A DNA stretch of 64,000 bases from Erwinia sp039023475 (GCF_039023475.1 NZ_JBCHVB010000011.1:36061-100060), one strand, 5' to 3'; positions 51,371-60,784 are shown, counted from the first letter of the stretch. Numbers and translations: made by a program. Notes: generated from the letters alone by a model not told the origin.

Positions 51371-52849
51371 TTAACCTGCGACGGCGATACGCTTCATATC
51401 GGTCATATAGCCACGCAGTTTGCGACCAACGGATTCAATCGGATGGTTGCGAATCGCTTCGTTCACATCACGCAGCTGTGCATTATCCACCGCCGCTGAA
51501 GCCGCCTCCGCTTTACCCAGATCGCCCGGTTGCAGCGTGGTCATAAACTCTTTCAGCAGCGGTACGGCCGCATAAGAGAACAGATAGTTGCCGTATTCTG
51601 CAGTATCAGAGATAACCACATTCATCTCATACAGGCGCTTACGGGCAATGGTGTTGGCGATCAGCGGCAGCTCATGCAGGGATTCGTAATAGGCTGACTC
51701 TTCAATGATGCCCGCAGCCACCATGGTTTCAAACGCCAGCTCAACGCCCGCTTTCACCATGGCAATCATCACCACGCCTTCATCGAAGTAATCCTGCTCG
51801 GCAATTTTACCTTCAAACTGCGGTGCCGTTTCGAAAGCCGTTTTACCGGTCTCTTCACGCCAGCCCAGCAGATTTTTATCGTCGTTGGCCCAGTCAGCCA
51901 TCATGCCGGAAGAGAATTCGCCCGAGATGATGTCATCCATATGCTTCTGGAACAGCGGCGCCATGATAGTTTTCAGCTGCCCGGAGAGCGCATACGCACG
52001 AACCTTCGCCGGGTTAGAGAGGCGATCCATCATCAGGGTAATACCGCCCTGCTTCAGCGCCTCGGTCACGGTTTCCCAGCCAAACTGGATCAGTTTCTCA
52101 GCGTAAGCCGGCTCGGTCCCTTCCGCCACCAGCTTGTCGAAGCAGAGCAGAGAACCTGCCTGCAACATGCCGCACAGGATAGTCTGCTCGCCCATCAGGT
52201 CAGATTTCACTTCGGCAACGAAGGAGGATTCCAGCACGCCGGCACGGTGACCGCCGGTGGCCGCCGCCCAGGCTTTGGCAATGGCCATACCTTCGCCTTT
52301 CGGATCGTTTTCCGGGTGTACCGCAATCAGCGTCGGCACGCCGAAACCACGTTTGTACTCTTCACGGACTTCCGTACCCGGGCATTTTGGTGCAACCATG
52401 ACCACGGTGATATCTTTACGAACCTGCTCGCCCACTTCAACGATGTTAAAGCCGTGAGAGTAACCCAGCGCTGCGCCCTCTTTCATCAGCGGCTGAACGG
52501 CCTGAACAACGGCGCTGTGCTGCTTGTCTGGCGTCAGGTTAACAACCAGATCGGCCTGCGGGATCAGTTCTTCATAGGTGCCGACTTTGAAGCCGTTTTC
52601 AGTCGCTTTGCGCCATGACGCACGTTTTTCCGCAATAGCTTCTTCACGCAGAGCATAGGCGATATCCAGTCCGGAATCGCGCATGTTAAGGCCCTGGTTC
52701 AGACCCTGAGCGCCACAGCCAACAATAACGACTTTCTTCCCTTTCAGGTAGCTCGCTTCATCAGCAAATTCGTCACGCGCCATAAAACGACATTTGCCTA
52801 ACTGCGCTAACTGGTTGCGCAGGTTCAACGTGTTGAAATAGTTAGCCAT
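51371..52849 (-). CDS. ilvC: Ketol-acid reductoisomerase IlvC (class II)
   Basis: Second common step of isoleucine and valine synthesis: isomerises and reduces acetolactate or acetohydroxybutyrate with NADPH. It has 492 residues, the long class II form (E. coli 491). The NADPH motif is VVIVGCGAQGLNQG, the phosphate-binding loop LRKEA-like ALREEAIAEKRASWR, and the metal site is in EVKSDLMGEQTILCG. It is activated by IlvY from the divergent gene. Confidence 0.98.
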   Translation of the reverse strand: MANYFNTLNLRNQLAQLGKCRFMARDEFADEASYLKGKKVVIVGCGAQGLNQGLNMRDSGLDIAYALREEAIAEKRASWRKATENGFKVGTYEELIPQADLVVNLTPDKQHSAVVQAVQPLMKEGAALGYSHGFNIVEVGEQVRKDITVVMVAPKCPGTEVREEYKRGFGVPTLIAVHPENDPKGEGMAIAKAWAAATGGHRAGVLESSFVAEVKSDLMGEQTILCGMLQAGSLLCFDKLVAEGTEPAYAEKLIQFGWETVTEALKQGGITLMMDRLSNPAKVRAYALSGQLKTIMAPLFQKHMDDIISGEFSSGMMADWANDDKNLLGWREETGKTAFETAPQFEGKIAEQDYFDEGVVMIAMVKAGVELAFETMVAAGIIEESAYYESLHELPLIANTIARKRLYEMNVVISDTAEYGNYLFSYAAVPLLKEFMTTLQPGDLGKAEAASAAVDNAQLRDVNEAIRNHPIESVGRKLRGYMTDMKRIAVAG

Positions 52850-52976
52850 GGGTACTCCGTATAGGGTTATCTGGGTCTTTTAATAAGATGAGAAAGCAGC
52901 GCTCTGCTTGCCCTCAATAATCCTTATCATATGACAGGAAATGCATTGCTTAAATTGATATATTAACAACGTGACA

Positions 52977-52991
52977 TTGCAAGAACTGCAA
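52977..52991. promoter_or_regulatory. Candidate IlvY operator between ilvC and ilvY
   Basis: TTGCAAGAACTGCAA is a perfect inverted repeat (TTGCA-N5-TGCAA) of the T-N11-A type bound by LysR regulators. It lies 24 bases before the ilvY start, where the autoregulatory IlvY operator is expected. A second, less perfect site nearer ilvC is likely but I could not fix it. Confidence 0.6.
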
Positions 52992-53014
52992 CGTAAAAAT
53001 GAGGCCGCCATCGC

Positions 53015-53896
53015 ATGGATCTCCGTGACCTGAAACTGTTCCTTCATCTGGCGGAAAGCCGCCACTTTGGCCGCAGCGCAAGGGCGATGCACGTCAGCCC
53101 TTCCACGTTGTCACGTCAGATACAGCGGCTTGAAGAGGACCTTGGCCAGGCGCTGTTCCTGCGGGACAACCGCACGGTTACCCTGACTGACGCTGGCGAG
53201 CAGCTGCGTCAGTTTGCCCAGCACACGCTTTTGCAATATCAGCATCTGCTCCATTCCATCGGGCAGAATGGCCCGTCGCTAAGCGGGGAGCTTCGCCTTT
53301 TCTGCTCAGTCACTGCGGCTTACAGTCATTTACCGCCGATTCTGGATCGCTTTCGCGCTGAGCATCCTCTTGTGGAAATTAAGCTGACAACCGGCGATGC
53401 CGCAGACGCCGTGGAAAAAGTGCAAAGCACAGAGGCGGATATTGCGATTGCCGGACGCCCGGAAACGCTGCCGGCCAGTATCGGTTTTACGCCAATTGGG
53501 CTGATCCCGCTAGTGTTGATTGCCCCAGCGCTACCCTGTCCGGTGCGCACGCAGGCGACAGAAGCAGAGCCGGACTGGGCTGAGATCCCGTTTATTCTGC
53601 CCGACCAGGGCCCCGCCAGGCAGCGCATCGATTTGTGGTTCCGCCGCCGCCGTATTCCTAATCCGTTGATTTACGCGACGGTCGCCGGTCACGAAGCGAT
53701 TGTCTCCATGGTAGCGCTGGGATGCGGCATTGCGCTGCTGCCTGACGTTGTGCTGGAGAACAGCCCGGAATCGGTGAGGAATCGTATTCTTGAACTGGAT
53801 AATGTGGAGATGGTCGCGCCGTTCGAACTGGGCGTTTGCGTACAAAAAAAGCGGCTCAGTGAGCCGCTTATTGATGCGTTCTGGACATTAATGTAG
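53015..53896 (+). CDS. ilvY: LysR-family activator IlvY
   Basis: Activates ilvC in response to acetolactate or acetohydroxybutyrate and represses itself. It has 293 residues: N-terminal helix-turn-helix (RHFGRSARAMHVSPSTLSRQ, about 17-36) and the effector-binding domain. Its last codons contain the terminator of the opposing ilv operon: the KKRLSEPLI stretch is encoded by the hairpin at 53844-53869. Its stop codon abuts the ilvA stop with no base between. Confidence 0.96.
   Translation: MDLRDLKLFLHLAESRHFGRSARAMHVSPSTLSRQIQRLEEDLGQALFLRDNRTVTLTDAGEQLRQFAQHTLLQYQHLLHSIGQNGPSLSGELRLFCSVTAAYSHLPPILDRFRAEHPLVEIKLTTGDAADAVEKVQSTEADIAIAGRPETLPASIGFTPIGLIPLVLIAPALPCPVRTQATEAEPDWAEIPFILPDQGPARQRIDLWFRRRRIPNPLIYATVAGHEAIVSMVALGCGIALLPDVVLENSPESVRNRILELDNVEMVAPFELGVCVQKKRLSEPLIDAFWTLM
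53844..53869 (-). terminator. Terminator of the ilvGMEDA operon, located inside ilvY
   Basis: On the minus strand AAGCGGCT-loop-AGCCGCTT is followed by a run of seven T (53850-53844). It starts 28 bases after the ilvA stop and lies entirely within the coding sequence of ilvY. There is no other terminator, since the two genes end at adjacent bases. Confidence 0.88.
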
Positions 53897-55441
53897 CTAG
53901 CCGGCCAGAAAGAAACTGAAGGCCGGGTTACTGCTTTCATCGTGAAAATCATAGCCCAGCTCGGTAAGGTGCGCTTCGAACTGGGGTTCGCTGTCGCTCA
54001 GCTCAAACCCGGCCAGCACCCGACCATAGTCGGTCCCGTGGCTGCGATAATGGAACAGGGAAATGTTCCAGTGCGTGCCGAGGGTTTGCAGGAAGCGCAG
54101 CAGCGCGCCAGGTGATTCCGGAAACTCAAAGCTGAACAGACGTTCGCGCAGCGGTTTTGAAGGACGACCGCCGACCATATAGCGCACGTGCAGCTTGGCC
54201 ATTTCATCATCAGAGAGATCGACGACCTTATAGCCGCCTTCGCCCAGCTGCTGAAGAATTTCGCTGCGCTCTTCCCGCCCACGCGTCAGCCGGACGCCCA
54301 CAAAAATGCAGGCGTTATCGGCATTCGCATAGCGGTAATTGAACTCGGTGACGGAACGGCCCCCCAGCAGCTGGCAAAACGTCAGGAAGCTGCCCTTCTG
54401 CTCCGGGATCGTCACGGCGAGCAGGGCTTCGCGCTGCTCGCCCAGCTCACAGCGTTCCGAGACATAACGTAGACCGTGAAAGTTTACGTTCGCGCCGGAC
54501 AGCACGTGCGCCAGACGTTCTCCCTTAACCTGATGCTGCTGGATATACTTCTTCATCCCGGCCAGCGCCAGCGCGCCTGATGGCTCAGCCACCGCCCGGA
54601 CATCCTCAAACAGATCTTTCATCGCGGCGCAGATAGCATCGCTGTCTACGGTGATGATGTCATCGAGATATTCCTTACACAAACGGAAGGTTTCGTTGCC
54701 GATGCGTTTTACCGCCACGCCTTCAGCAAAGCCGCCGACGCGGGGCAGATCGACAGGATGGCCCGCTTCCAGCGCCGCCTTCAGACAGGCAGAGTCATCC
54801 GCCTCCACGGCGATCACCTTAATTTGCGGCATCAGTTGCTTAATCAGCACCGCCACGCCAGCCGCAAGGCCGCCACCGCCTACCGGCACAAATACCCGGT
54901 CAATATGCGCATCCTGCTGTAAAAGCTCCATCGCCAGCGTTCCCTGGCCGGCTATCACCATCGGATGATCGAACGGTGGTACAAAGGTGTAGCCCTGCTG
55001 CCCCGCCAGTTCGATCGCCTTCGCCTTCGCTTCGTCAAAATTGGCGCCAAACAGATAAGCCTCACCGCCAAACGCCCGCACCGCATCCACCTTGATATCG
55101 GCGGTAGTCACCGGCATCACGATCAGCGATTTAATGCCCAGTCGCGTTGCCGACAGCGCCACGCCCTGCGCGTGATTTCCCGCAGAGGCGGTAATCACTC
55201 CCCGGGCCTTCTGCTCCTCGTTAAGAGTGGCGATCATTGCGTAGGCACCGCGCAGCTTGAAGCTGTGTACCGGCTGTCGATCTTCACGCTTGACCAGAAT
55301 AGTGTTGCCCAGACGGGAAGAGATCTTCTCCATCTTCTGCAACGGCGTGACCTGCGCCACTTCATACACTGGCGCACGCAGCACCGCGCGAAGATACTCA
55401 GCGCCGCACGGTTCGTCAGATAGCGGTTGAGACTCAGCCAT
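53897..55441 (-). CDS. ilvA: Biosynthetic threonine deaminase IlvA
   Basis: Converts threonine to 2-oxobutanoate, the first committed step to isoleucine; inhibited by isoleucine and stimulated by valine. The 514 residues match E. coli. The PLP lysine is in VHSFKLRGAYAM (about residue 62), the phosphate loop is PVGGGGLAAG, and two C-terminal ACT-like regulatory domains follow (about 325-514). It is the last ilv gene, 5 bases after ilvD. Confidence 0.97.
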   Translation of the reverse strand: MAESQPLSDEPCGAEYLRAVLRAPVYEVAQVTPLQKMEKISSRLGNTILVKREDRQPVHSFKLRGAYAMIATLNEEQKARGVITASAGNHAQGVALSATRLGIKSLIVMPVTTADIKVDAVRAFGGEAYLFGANFDEAKAKAIELAGQQGYTFVPPFDHPMVIAGQGTLAMELLQQDAHIDRVFVPVGGGGLAAGVAVLIKQLMPQIKVIAVEADDSACLKAALEAGHPVDLPRVGGFAEGVAVKRIGNETFRLCKEYLDDIITVDSDAICAAMKDLFEDVRAVAEPSGALALAGMKKYIQQHQVKGERLAHVLSGANVNFHGLRYVSERCELGEQREALLAVTIPEQKGSFLTFCQLLGGRSVTEFNYRYANADNACIFVGVRLTRGREERSEILQQLGEGGYKVVDLSDDEMAKLHVRYMVGGRPSKPLRERLFSFEFPESPGALLRFLQTLGTHWNISLFHYRSHGTDYGRVLAGFELSDSEPQFEAHLTELGYDFHDESSNPAFSFFLAG

Positions 55442-55446
55442 AATTG

Positions 55447-57297
55447 TTAGCCTCCCAGCTTGCTCTTGTCGCGAACGGCGCCTTTATCTGCGCTGGTCGC
55501 CAGTAAGGCATAAGCACGCAGGGCAAAGGAGACTTCACGCTCACGACTGTGCGGCGTGTAGGCCGCCTCACCGCGCGCTTCTTCCTCTTCACGACGGGCG
55601 TGCAGCTCATTGGCCGGCACATCCACCTTGATGCCGCGGTTAGGAATATCGATATCAATCATGTCGCCATCTTTCACCAGCGCAATGGTGCCGCCGCTGG
55701 CAGCTTCGGGTGAAGCATGGCCGATTGAGAGGCCAGAGGTACCGCCAGAGAAGCGCCCATCGGTGATTAATGCGCAGCTTTTTCCGAGCCCCATTGATTT
55801 CAGGTAGGTGGTCGGATAGAGCATTTCCTGCATTCCCGGACCGCCTTTCGGGCCTTCGTAGCGGATCACCACAACATCGCCCGCCACGACTTTACCGCCC
55901 AGAATCGCCGCCACGGCGTCATCCTGACTTTCGTAAACTTTTGCCGGACCGCGGAAGATATGACTCTCTTTTTCCACGCCAGCCGTTTTGACGATACAGC
56001 CATCCTCTGCGAGATTACCGTAAAGCACCGCCAGACCGCCGTCCTGACTGAAGGCGAATTCGCGCGTACGGATACAGCCTTCCTGACGATCGTCATCCAG
56101 CGTATCCCAGCGGCAGTCCTGCGAGAACGCCTGAGTGGTACGGATACCCGCCGGTCCCGCGCGGAACATTTTTTTCACTTCTTCGTCTTTGGTCAGCATG
56201 ATGTCGTACTGATCCAGCGTCTCCTGAAGCGTCAGGCCCAGTACGTTACGGACGTCCTGATTCATCAGACCAGCCCGGCTCAGCTCGCCAAGGATACCGA
56301 ATACGCCGCCAGCGCGGTGAACATCTTCCATGTGATATTTCGGCGTACTTGGCGCCACTTTACACAGGTGCGGCACTTTACGTGACAGGCGATCGATGTC
56401 AGACATATTGAAATCGATGTCGCCTTCCAGCGCAGCGGCCAGCAGGTGCAGAACGGTATTCGTGGAGCCGCCCATTGCGATATCCAGCGTCATGGCGTTT
56501 TCAAACGCCGCTTTACTGGCGATATGACGCGGCAGCGCGCTTTCGTCATCCTGCTGATAGTAGCGATTGGCCAGCTCCACAATGCGCTTACCGGCATTCA
56601 GGAACAGCGCTTTACGGTCCGCGTGCGTCGCCAGCAGCGAGCCGTTGCCCGGCTGAGACAGGCCCAGCGCTTCGGTCAGGCAGTTCATTGAGTTAGCGGT
56701 AAACATACCGGAGCAGGAACCGCAGGTTGGACAGGCTGAGCGTTCAATCTGTTCGCTATCGGCGTCGCTGACGTTCGGGTTCGCGCCCTGGATCATTGCA
56801 TCGACGAGATCCAGCTTAATGATTTTGTCGGAGAGCTTGGTTTTACCGGCTTCCATCGGGCCGCCGGAAACGAAGATCACCGGAATATTCAGACGCAGTG
56901 ACGCCATCAGCATTCCCGGCGTGATTTTGTCGCAGTTAGAGATACAGACCATGGCGTCAGCACAGTGCGCATTCACCATGTACTCGACGGAGTCTGCAAT
57001 TAGCTCACGCGACGGCAGGGAGTAAAGCATGCCGCCATGTCCCATCGCGATCCCATCATCCACCGCGATGGTATTGAACTCTTTGGCCACGCCGCCGGAA
57101 GCTTCAATCTGCTCAGCAACCAGTTTCCCCATATCGCGCAGGTGAACGTGCCCCGGCACGAACTGGGTAAATGAGTTAACTACCGCAATGATAGGCTTAC
57201 CGAAATCGCCATCGGTCATTCCGGTTGCGCGCCACAGGGCACGGGCACCGGCCATATTGCGGCCATGAGTGGTGGTGGCGGAACGTAACTTAGGCAT
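55447..57297 (-). CDS. ilvD: Dihydroxy-acid dehydratase IlvD
   Basis: Third common step of branched-chain synthesis, an iron-sulfur dehydratase. The 616 residues match E. coli. The cluster cysteines are in VCISNCDKITPGM and ACPTCGSCSGMFTANSMN. The C-terminal part holds the SGLSIGHASPEAA segment. It lies between ilvE (60 bp gap) and ilvA. Confidence 0.97.
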   Translation of the reverse strand: MPKLRSATTTHGRNMAGARALWRATGMTDGDFGKPIIAVVNSFTQFVPGHVHLRDMGKLVAEQIEASGGVAKEFNTIAVDDGIAMGHGGMLYSLPSRELIADSVEYMVNAHCADAMVCISNCDKITPGMLMASLRLNIPVIFVSGGPMEAGKTKLSDKIIKLDLVDAMIQGANPNVSDADSEQIERSACPTCGSCSGMFTANSMNCLTEALGLSQPGNGSLLATHADRKALFLNAGKRIVELANRYYQQDDESALPRHIASKAAFENAMTLDIAMGGSTNTVLHLLAAALEGDIDFNMSDIDRLSRKVPHLCKVAPSTPKYHMEDVHRAGGVFGILGELSRAGLMNQDVRNVLGLTLQETLDQYDIMLTKDEEVKKMFRAGPAGIRTTQAFSQDCRWDTLDDDRQEGCIRTREFAFSQDGGLAVLYGNLAEDGCIVKTAGVEKESHIFRGPAKVYESQDDAVAAILGGKVVAGDVVVIRYEGPKGGPGMQEMLYPTTYLKSMGLGKSCALITDGRFSGGTSGLSIGHASPEAASGGTIALVKDGDMIDIDIPNRGIKVDVPANELHARREEEEARGEAAYTPHSREREVSFALRAYALLATSADKGAVRDKSKLGG

Positions 57298-57356
57298 GCT
57301 TATACTCCAGAATCAGGTAGTGCGCGGACGTCTTTTGACGCCCGCTCATGTAATTA

Positions 57357-58283
57357 TTACGGGTTAACCGAATCCAGCCAGCCCCATTTGTCTTCCGTTT
57401 CGCCCGTGAACAGGCCGAAGAAGGCTGCCTGAATGCGGGCCGTCACCGGACCGCGCTTGCCTTCACCCACCTGGATACCGTCAACGCTGCGTACCGGCGT
57501 GATTTCAGCCGCGGTACCGGACATAAAGATTTCGTCAGCCAGGTAGAGAGATTCACGTGACAGCACCTGCTCGCGAACTTCAATCCCAAGATCTTTTGCT
57601 AACTTGATGATCGCGTCACGCGTAATGCCCGGCAGCGCAGAAGAAGTGAACGGCGGCGTAAACAGAATGCCCTCTTTCACTTCGAACAGGTTCTCACCGG
57701 CACCTTCAGAGACATAGCCCTGAGTATCGAGCGCGATACCTTCCTGATAGCCGTGGCGACGCGCTTCGCTGCCTACCAGCAGAGAAGAAAGATAGTTACC
57801 GCCAGCTTTTGCGGCTGTTGGGATGGTGTTAGGGGCCACACGGTTCCAGGAGGAAACCATAGCATCAATCCCCTGCTCCAGCGCTTCCGGGCCCAGGTAA
57901 GCGCCCCATGGGAAGGCGGCGATAATCACATCAGTGCTGAAGCCTTCCGGCGGGTTAACACCCAGACCGACGTCACCAACGAACACCAGCGGACGAATAT
58001 AAGCGCTTTTCAGTTTATTGACGCGAAGCACTTCCCGGCAGGCTTCCATCAGTTCATCAACGCTCTGAGTAACTGGAAAACGGTAAATTTTGGCAGAGTC
58101 GTGCAGACGCTGCATATGTTCACGATGGCGGAAGACTACCGGGCCCTTGTGCGAGTCGTAGCAGCGGACGCCTTCAAAGACGGACGTACCGTAATGCAGA
58201 GCGTGGGACATGACGCTAACTTTTGCATCTTCCCACTTAACCATCTCGCCATTGAACCAGATAAAGTCAGCTTTCTTCGTCAT
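57357..58283 (-). CDS. ilvE: Branched-chain aminotransferase IlvE
   Basis: A PLP fold-type IV transaminase that makes isoleucine, valine and leucine from their keto acids. It has 308 residues (E. coli 309). Conserved parts are SHALHYGTSVFEGVRCY near the start, TAAKAGGNYLSSLL with the PLP lysine, QGYVSEGAGENLFEV and FMSGTAAEITPV. It is 19 bases downstream of ilvM. Confidence 0.97.
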   Translation of the reverse strand: MTKKADFIWFNGEMVKWEDAKVSVMSHALHYGTSVFEGVRCYDSHKGPVVFRHREHMQRLHDSAKIYRFPVTQSVDELMEACREVLRVNKLKSAYIRPLVFVGDVGLGVNPPEGFSTDVIIAAFPWGAYLGPEALEQGIDAMVSSWNRVAPNTIPTAAKAGGNYLSSLLVGSEARRHGYQEGIALDTQGYVSEGAGENLFEVKEGILFTPPFTSSALPGITRDAIIKLAKDLGIEVREQVLSRESLYLADEIFMSGTAAEITPVRSVDGIQVGEGKRGPVTARIQAAFFGLFTGETEDKWGWLDSVNP

Positions 58284-58301
58284 TCTTGTTTCCTTTCGCG
58301 C

Positions 58302-58559
58302 TCAGGCGCGGATTTGTTGTGTTGTCTGTTGTTGAACCTGGACGCATGCAACATCCATTAGCTTGCTTAACTGCGTTGACAGTAAATCGACAGAGCGCGG
58401 GCTGGCAATGGTCATTTCAATATTAATATTGTCAGAGTTAGTCACCGACGCCATATTCATCGCGGAAATCTGGAAACCCCGGTGGCGCACGACGCGCAGA
58501 ATGCGCTCCAGTATTTCCGGTCGGAAGCGGGCTTCGATAGACAATTGATGCTGCATCAT
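58302..58559 (-). CDS. ilvM: Acetolactate synthase II small subunit IlvM
   Basis: The regulatory or stabilising ACT-domain subunit of acetohydroxyacid synthase II. It has 85 residues (E. coli 87), with MMQHQLSIEARFRPE and RVVRHRGFQISAMNM. The start overlaps the ilvG stop as ATGA, typical of tight subunit coupling; a second ATG follows at once. Confidence 0.96.
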   Translation of the reverse strand: MMQHQLSIEARFRPEILERILRVVRHRGFQISAMNMASVTNSDNINIEMTIASPRSVDLLSTQLSKLMDVACVQVQQQTTQQIRA

Positions 58560-60202
58560 GAGGTTTTCTCCATCATATTTTCGTTGCTGGCACCGGGCGG
58601 CACCAGTGGCCAGACGTTCTCATGTTCGTCAATGGCGACGTGGAGCATGTACGGCCCTTCACTCTGCAGCAAAGCGTCTAATGCGGCGTCGACCTGGTCT
58701 TTACGGGTGATACGCTGCCCCGGAATATCGAAGGCGCTGGCAAGCGTGAGAAAGTCAGGGTTGTCAGACAAATTGGTTTCGCTATAGCGCTCGGAAAAAA
58801 ACAGCTGCTGCCACTGGCGAACCATACCTAAACGCTGGTTGTCCATTAGCACGATTTTCACCGGCAGTTTTTTCCGTTTGATCGTGCCCAGCTCCTGCAC
58901 GTTCATCATGAAGGAGCCATCGCCAGATACGCAGATAACCGTATCTTCGGGGCGGGCAACCTGTGCACCTACCGCAGCCGGCAGACCGAAACCCATGGTT
59001 CCCAGGCCGCTGGAAGTGATGAAATTCTCCGGGCGGGTAAATGACATATGCTGAGCGGCCCACATCTGATGCTGGCCCACATCGGTAGTCACCACCGCGC
59101 TGTCAGGTTTACGCAGCGAAAGCTGCTTCAGGAACAGAGGCGCAAAGATGGCCTCTCCTGGATGATCGTAGCGCCAGCCGTGTCCGGCTTTCAGCGCCTG
59201 AACGTGTTCACGCCATGCTTCTATTTCCACTGGATGGTAGAGATCAGGCAACATTTTGTTGAGATTGCCACGCAGTGCAACATGTGCGGCACGCAGTTTA
59301 TTCAGCTCAGCGGGATCGATATCCATATGAATTACGCTGGCATGAGGAGCAAAGGTATTCAGCTTGCCGGTTACGCGGTCATCGAAGCGTGCGCCAACGG
59401 CAATCAGCAAATCACACTGCTGAACGGCAAAGTTGGCGGCCTTTGTCCCGTGCATACCTAACATGCCCAGATAACAGGAATCTTCAGCATCCGGCGTCCC
59501 CAGTCCTTTCAGCGTGGCAACCACAGGAATGCCGGTCTCTCTGGCAAATGCCCGTAGCGCGTCCACGGCACCCGCCATACCCACGCCGCCGCCCACATAC
59601 AATACTGGCTTTTTCGCCGACGCCAACATGGCTCGTGCTTCCTGTAATGCCTGAGCAGGATGCTCTTCTTCGTCAACAACAGGCAGTAAATGCGTGGTCA
59701 GATCGCCGCTGGCTAACTGGATGTCTTTTGGAATATCAATCAGAACGGGTCCGGGGCGGCCAGAGGTCGCAATGGCAAAGGCTTCAGCCATAATCTCGGG
59801 CAATTCATCAAGCGATGTCACCATAAAGCTATGTTTTGTACAGGCCAGCGACAGGCCGAGGACATCAATCTCCTGAAAAGCATCGGTGCCGATGAACGCG
59901 GAGGAAACCTGACCGGTGATCGCCACAACAGGAACTGAATCCATCATCGCGTCCGCAAGGCCGGTAATGAGATTGGTCGCACCGGGCCCCGAAGTGGCGA
60001 TACAGACGCCAACTTTTCCAGTAGAGCGGGCATAGCCGATCGCTGCCATGGCTGCACCCTGCTCATGACGGCACAGTAGGTGATCCACGCCGCCATCATA
60101 GAGCGCATCATAGACCGGCATAATCGCACCACCGGGATAGCCGAAAACTGTTCCGACACCCTGCGCACGCAACGCTTGAACCACCCACTGAGCACCATTC
60201 AT
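58556..60202 (-). CDS. ilvG: Acetolactate synthase II large subunit IlvG (intact)
   Basis: A thiamine-diphosphate enzyme that makes acetolactate and acetohydroxybutyrate; isozyme II is insensitive to valine. The 548 residues from the ATG at 60202 (MNGAQWVVQALRAQG) match the full-length protein. The catalytic Glu is in CRHEQGAAMAAIGYA, and the ThDP motif is GDGSFMMNVQELGTIKRKKLP. The gene has no frameshift, unlike ilvG of E. coli K-12. Confidence 0.97.
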   Translation of the reverse strand: MNGAQWVVQALRAQGVGTVFGYPGGAIMPVYDALYDGGVDHLLCRHEQGAAMAAIGYARSTGKVGVCIATSGPGATNLITGLADAMMDSVPVVAITGQVSSAFIGTDAFQEIDVLGLSLACTKHSFMVTSLDELPEIMAEAFAIATSGRPGPVLIDIPKDIQLASGDLTTHLLPVVDEEEHPAQALQEARAMLASAKKPVLYVGGGVGMAGAVDALRAFARETGIPVVATLKGLGTPDAEDSCYLGMLGMHGTKAANFAVQQCDLLIAVGARFDDRVTGKLNTFAPHASVIHMDIDPAELNKLRAAHVALRGNLNKMLPDLYHPVEIEAWREHVQALKAGHGWRYDHPGEAIFAPLFLKQLSLRKPDSAVVTTDVGQHQMWAAQHMSFTRPENFITSSGLGTMGFGLPAAVGAQVARPEDTVICVSGDGSFMMNVQELGTIKRKKLPVKIVLMDNQRLGMVRQWQQLFFSERYSETNLSDNPDFLTLASAFDIPGQRITRKDQVDAALDALLQSEGPYMLHVAIDEHENVWPLVPPGASNENMMEKTS

Positions 60203-60204
60203 AG

Positions 60205-60255
60205 TTATTTCCCCGCCTCTTGTCGGAAGCAACAGCATTTTATTCTACTGCTCAT
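60205..60255 (-). CDS. ilvX: Candidate small protein IlvX (16 residues)
   Basis: A short frame between the attenuator and ilvG encodes MSSRIKCCCFRQEAGK. It has GAGG 6 bases before the ATG and ends 2 bases before the ilvG start. E. coli has the 16-residue ilvX at this exact place, with a similar Ser/Lys/Cys/Phe/Arg composition. An upstream in-frame ATG at 60273 lacks a ribosome site. The function is unknown; it may only couple translation to ilvG. Confidence 0.55.
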   Translation of the reverse strand: MSSRIKCCCFRQEAGK

Positions 60256-60285
60256 CTTCTGCCTCACCGTCATTGATGGCCTGCC

Positions 60286-60320
60286 AAAAAAAAACCCCCG
60301 GACCTTTCGGTGCGGGGGTT
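60286..60320 (-). terminator. Attenuator of the ilv operon
   Basis: On the minus strand AACCCCCG (60320-60313) pairs with CGGGGGTT (60300-60293), the stem extended inward by ACC/GGT pairs, followed by a run of nine T to 60286. It lies 22 bases past the ilvL stop, the position of the ilvGMEDA attenuator in E. coli. Confidence 0.93.
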
Positions 60321-60342
60321 CTTTCGAAATCAGGCTTGATTT

Positions 60343-60441
60343 TTAAGCCTTTCTTCCTCCGAGCGTAGCCCCGCACGGCGTGATAATAATCACGACGACG
60401 CTAATGACGACCAGGCTTAGGACTCGTAGAAGGGCTTTCAT
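60343..60441 (-). CDS. ilvL: ilv operon leader peptide IlvL
   Basis: A 32-residue leader peptide whose translation senses charged tRNA-Leu, -Val and -Ile and sets the attenuator. It begins MKALLRVLSLVVISVVVIII, rich in the three regulatory amino acids, and ends TPCGATLGGRKA; the E. coli peptide has the same length and pattern. The attenuator follows directly. Confidence 0.95.
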   Translation of the reverse strand: MKALLRVLSLVVISVVVIIITPCGATLGGRKA

Positions 60442-60482
60442 TTGGATTCAGTAATTTCGCTTGTTCGAAGTAATGCCTACAG

Positions 60483-60511
60483 AGTTATCACAGTTAGCGC
60501 ACAAACTTCAA
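60483..60511 (-). promoter_or_regulatory. Candidate promoter of ilvLXGMEDA
   Basis: TTGAAG (60511-60506), 17-bp spacer, ATAACT (60488-60483) gives a start about 35 bases before ilvL. It is the best sigma70 match in the gap. The remaining AT-rich sequence to 60784 must also hold the yifB promoter; TTGCGA-N16-TAACGT at 60701-60728 is a weak candidate. Confidence 0.5.
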
Positions 60512-60784
60512 CTTTTTTCATCACTTTATTTTATGGCCTGGCAAGTTTCCTCCAGGAAAAACCTCAGTAATCAACGGATAAAGCCAATACTGAAAAATAT
60601 TCATAACGAACATGGTGCAACGACTTATTTATCTCCGGGCGCGATTTTTCTGAGGGTGCACAAAATTATTTTTGCAAACTTGTCACATAACCCGAATCGC
60701 TTGCGAGCTTGTGCTGAAAACATAACGTTGCTTCTGGCCTGCTAATCGCCTTGTGTACAAACTGGACGAAAACAAGGAGTGTTT

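Noticed and set aside
58556..60202. A frameshift in ilvG as in E. coli K-12
   Set aside because: The reading frame is continuous for 548 codons from the normal start to the ATGA overlap with ilvM.
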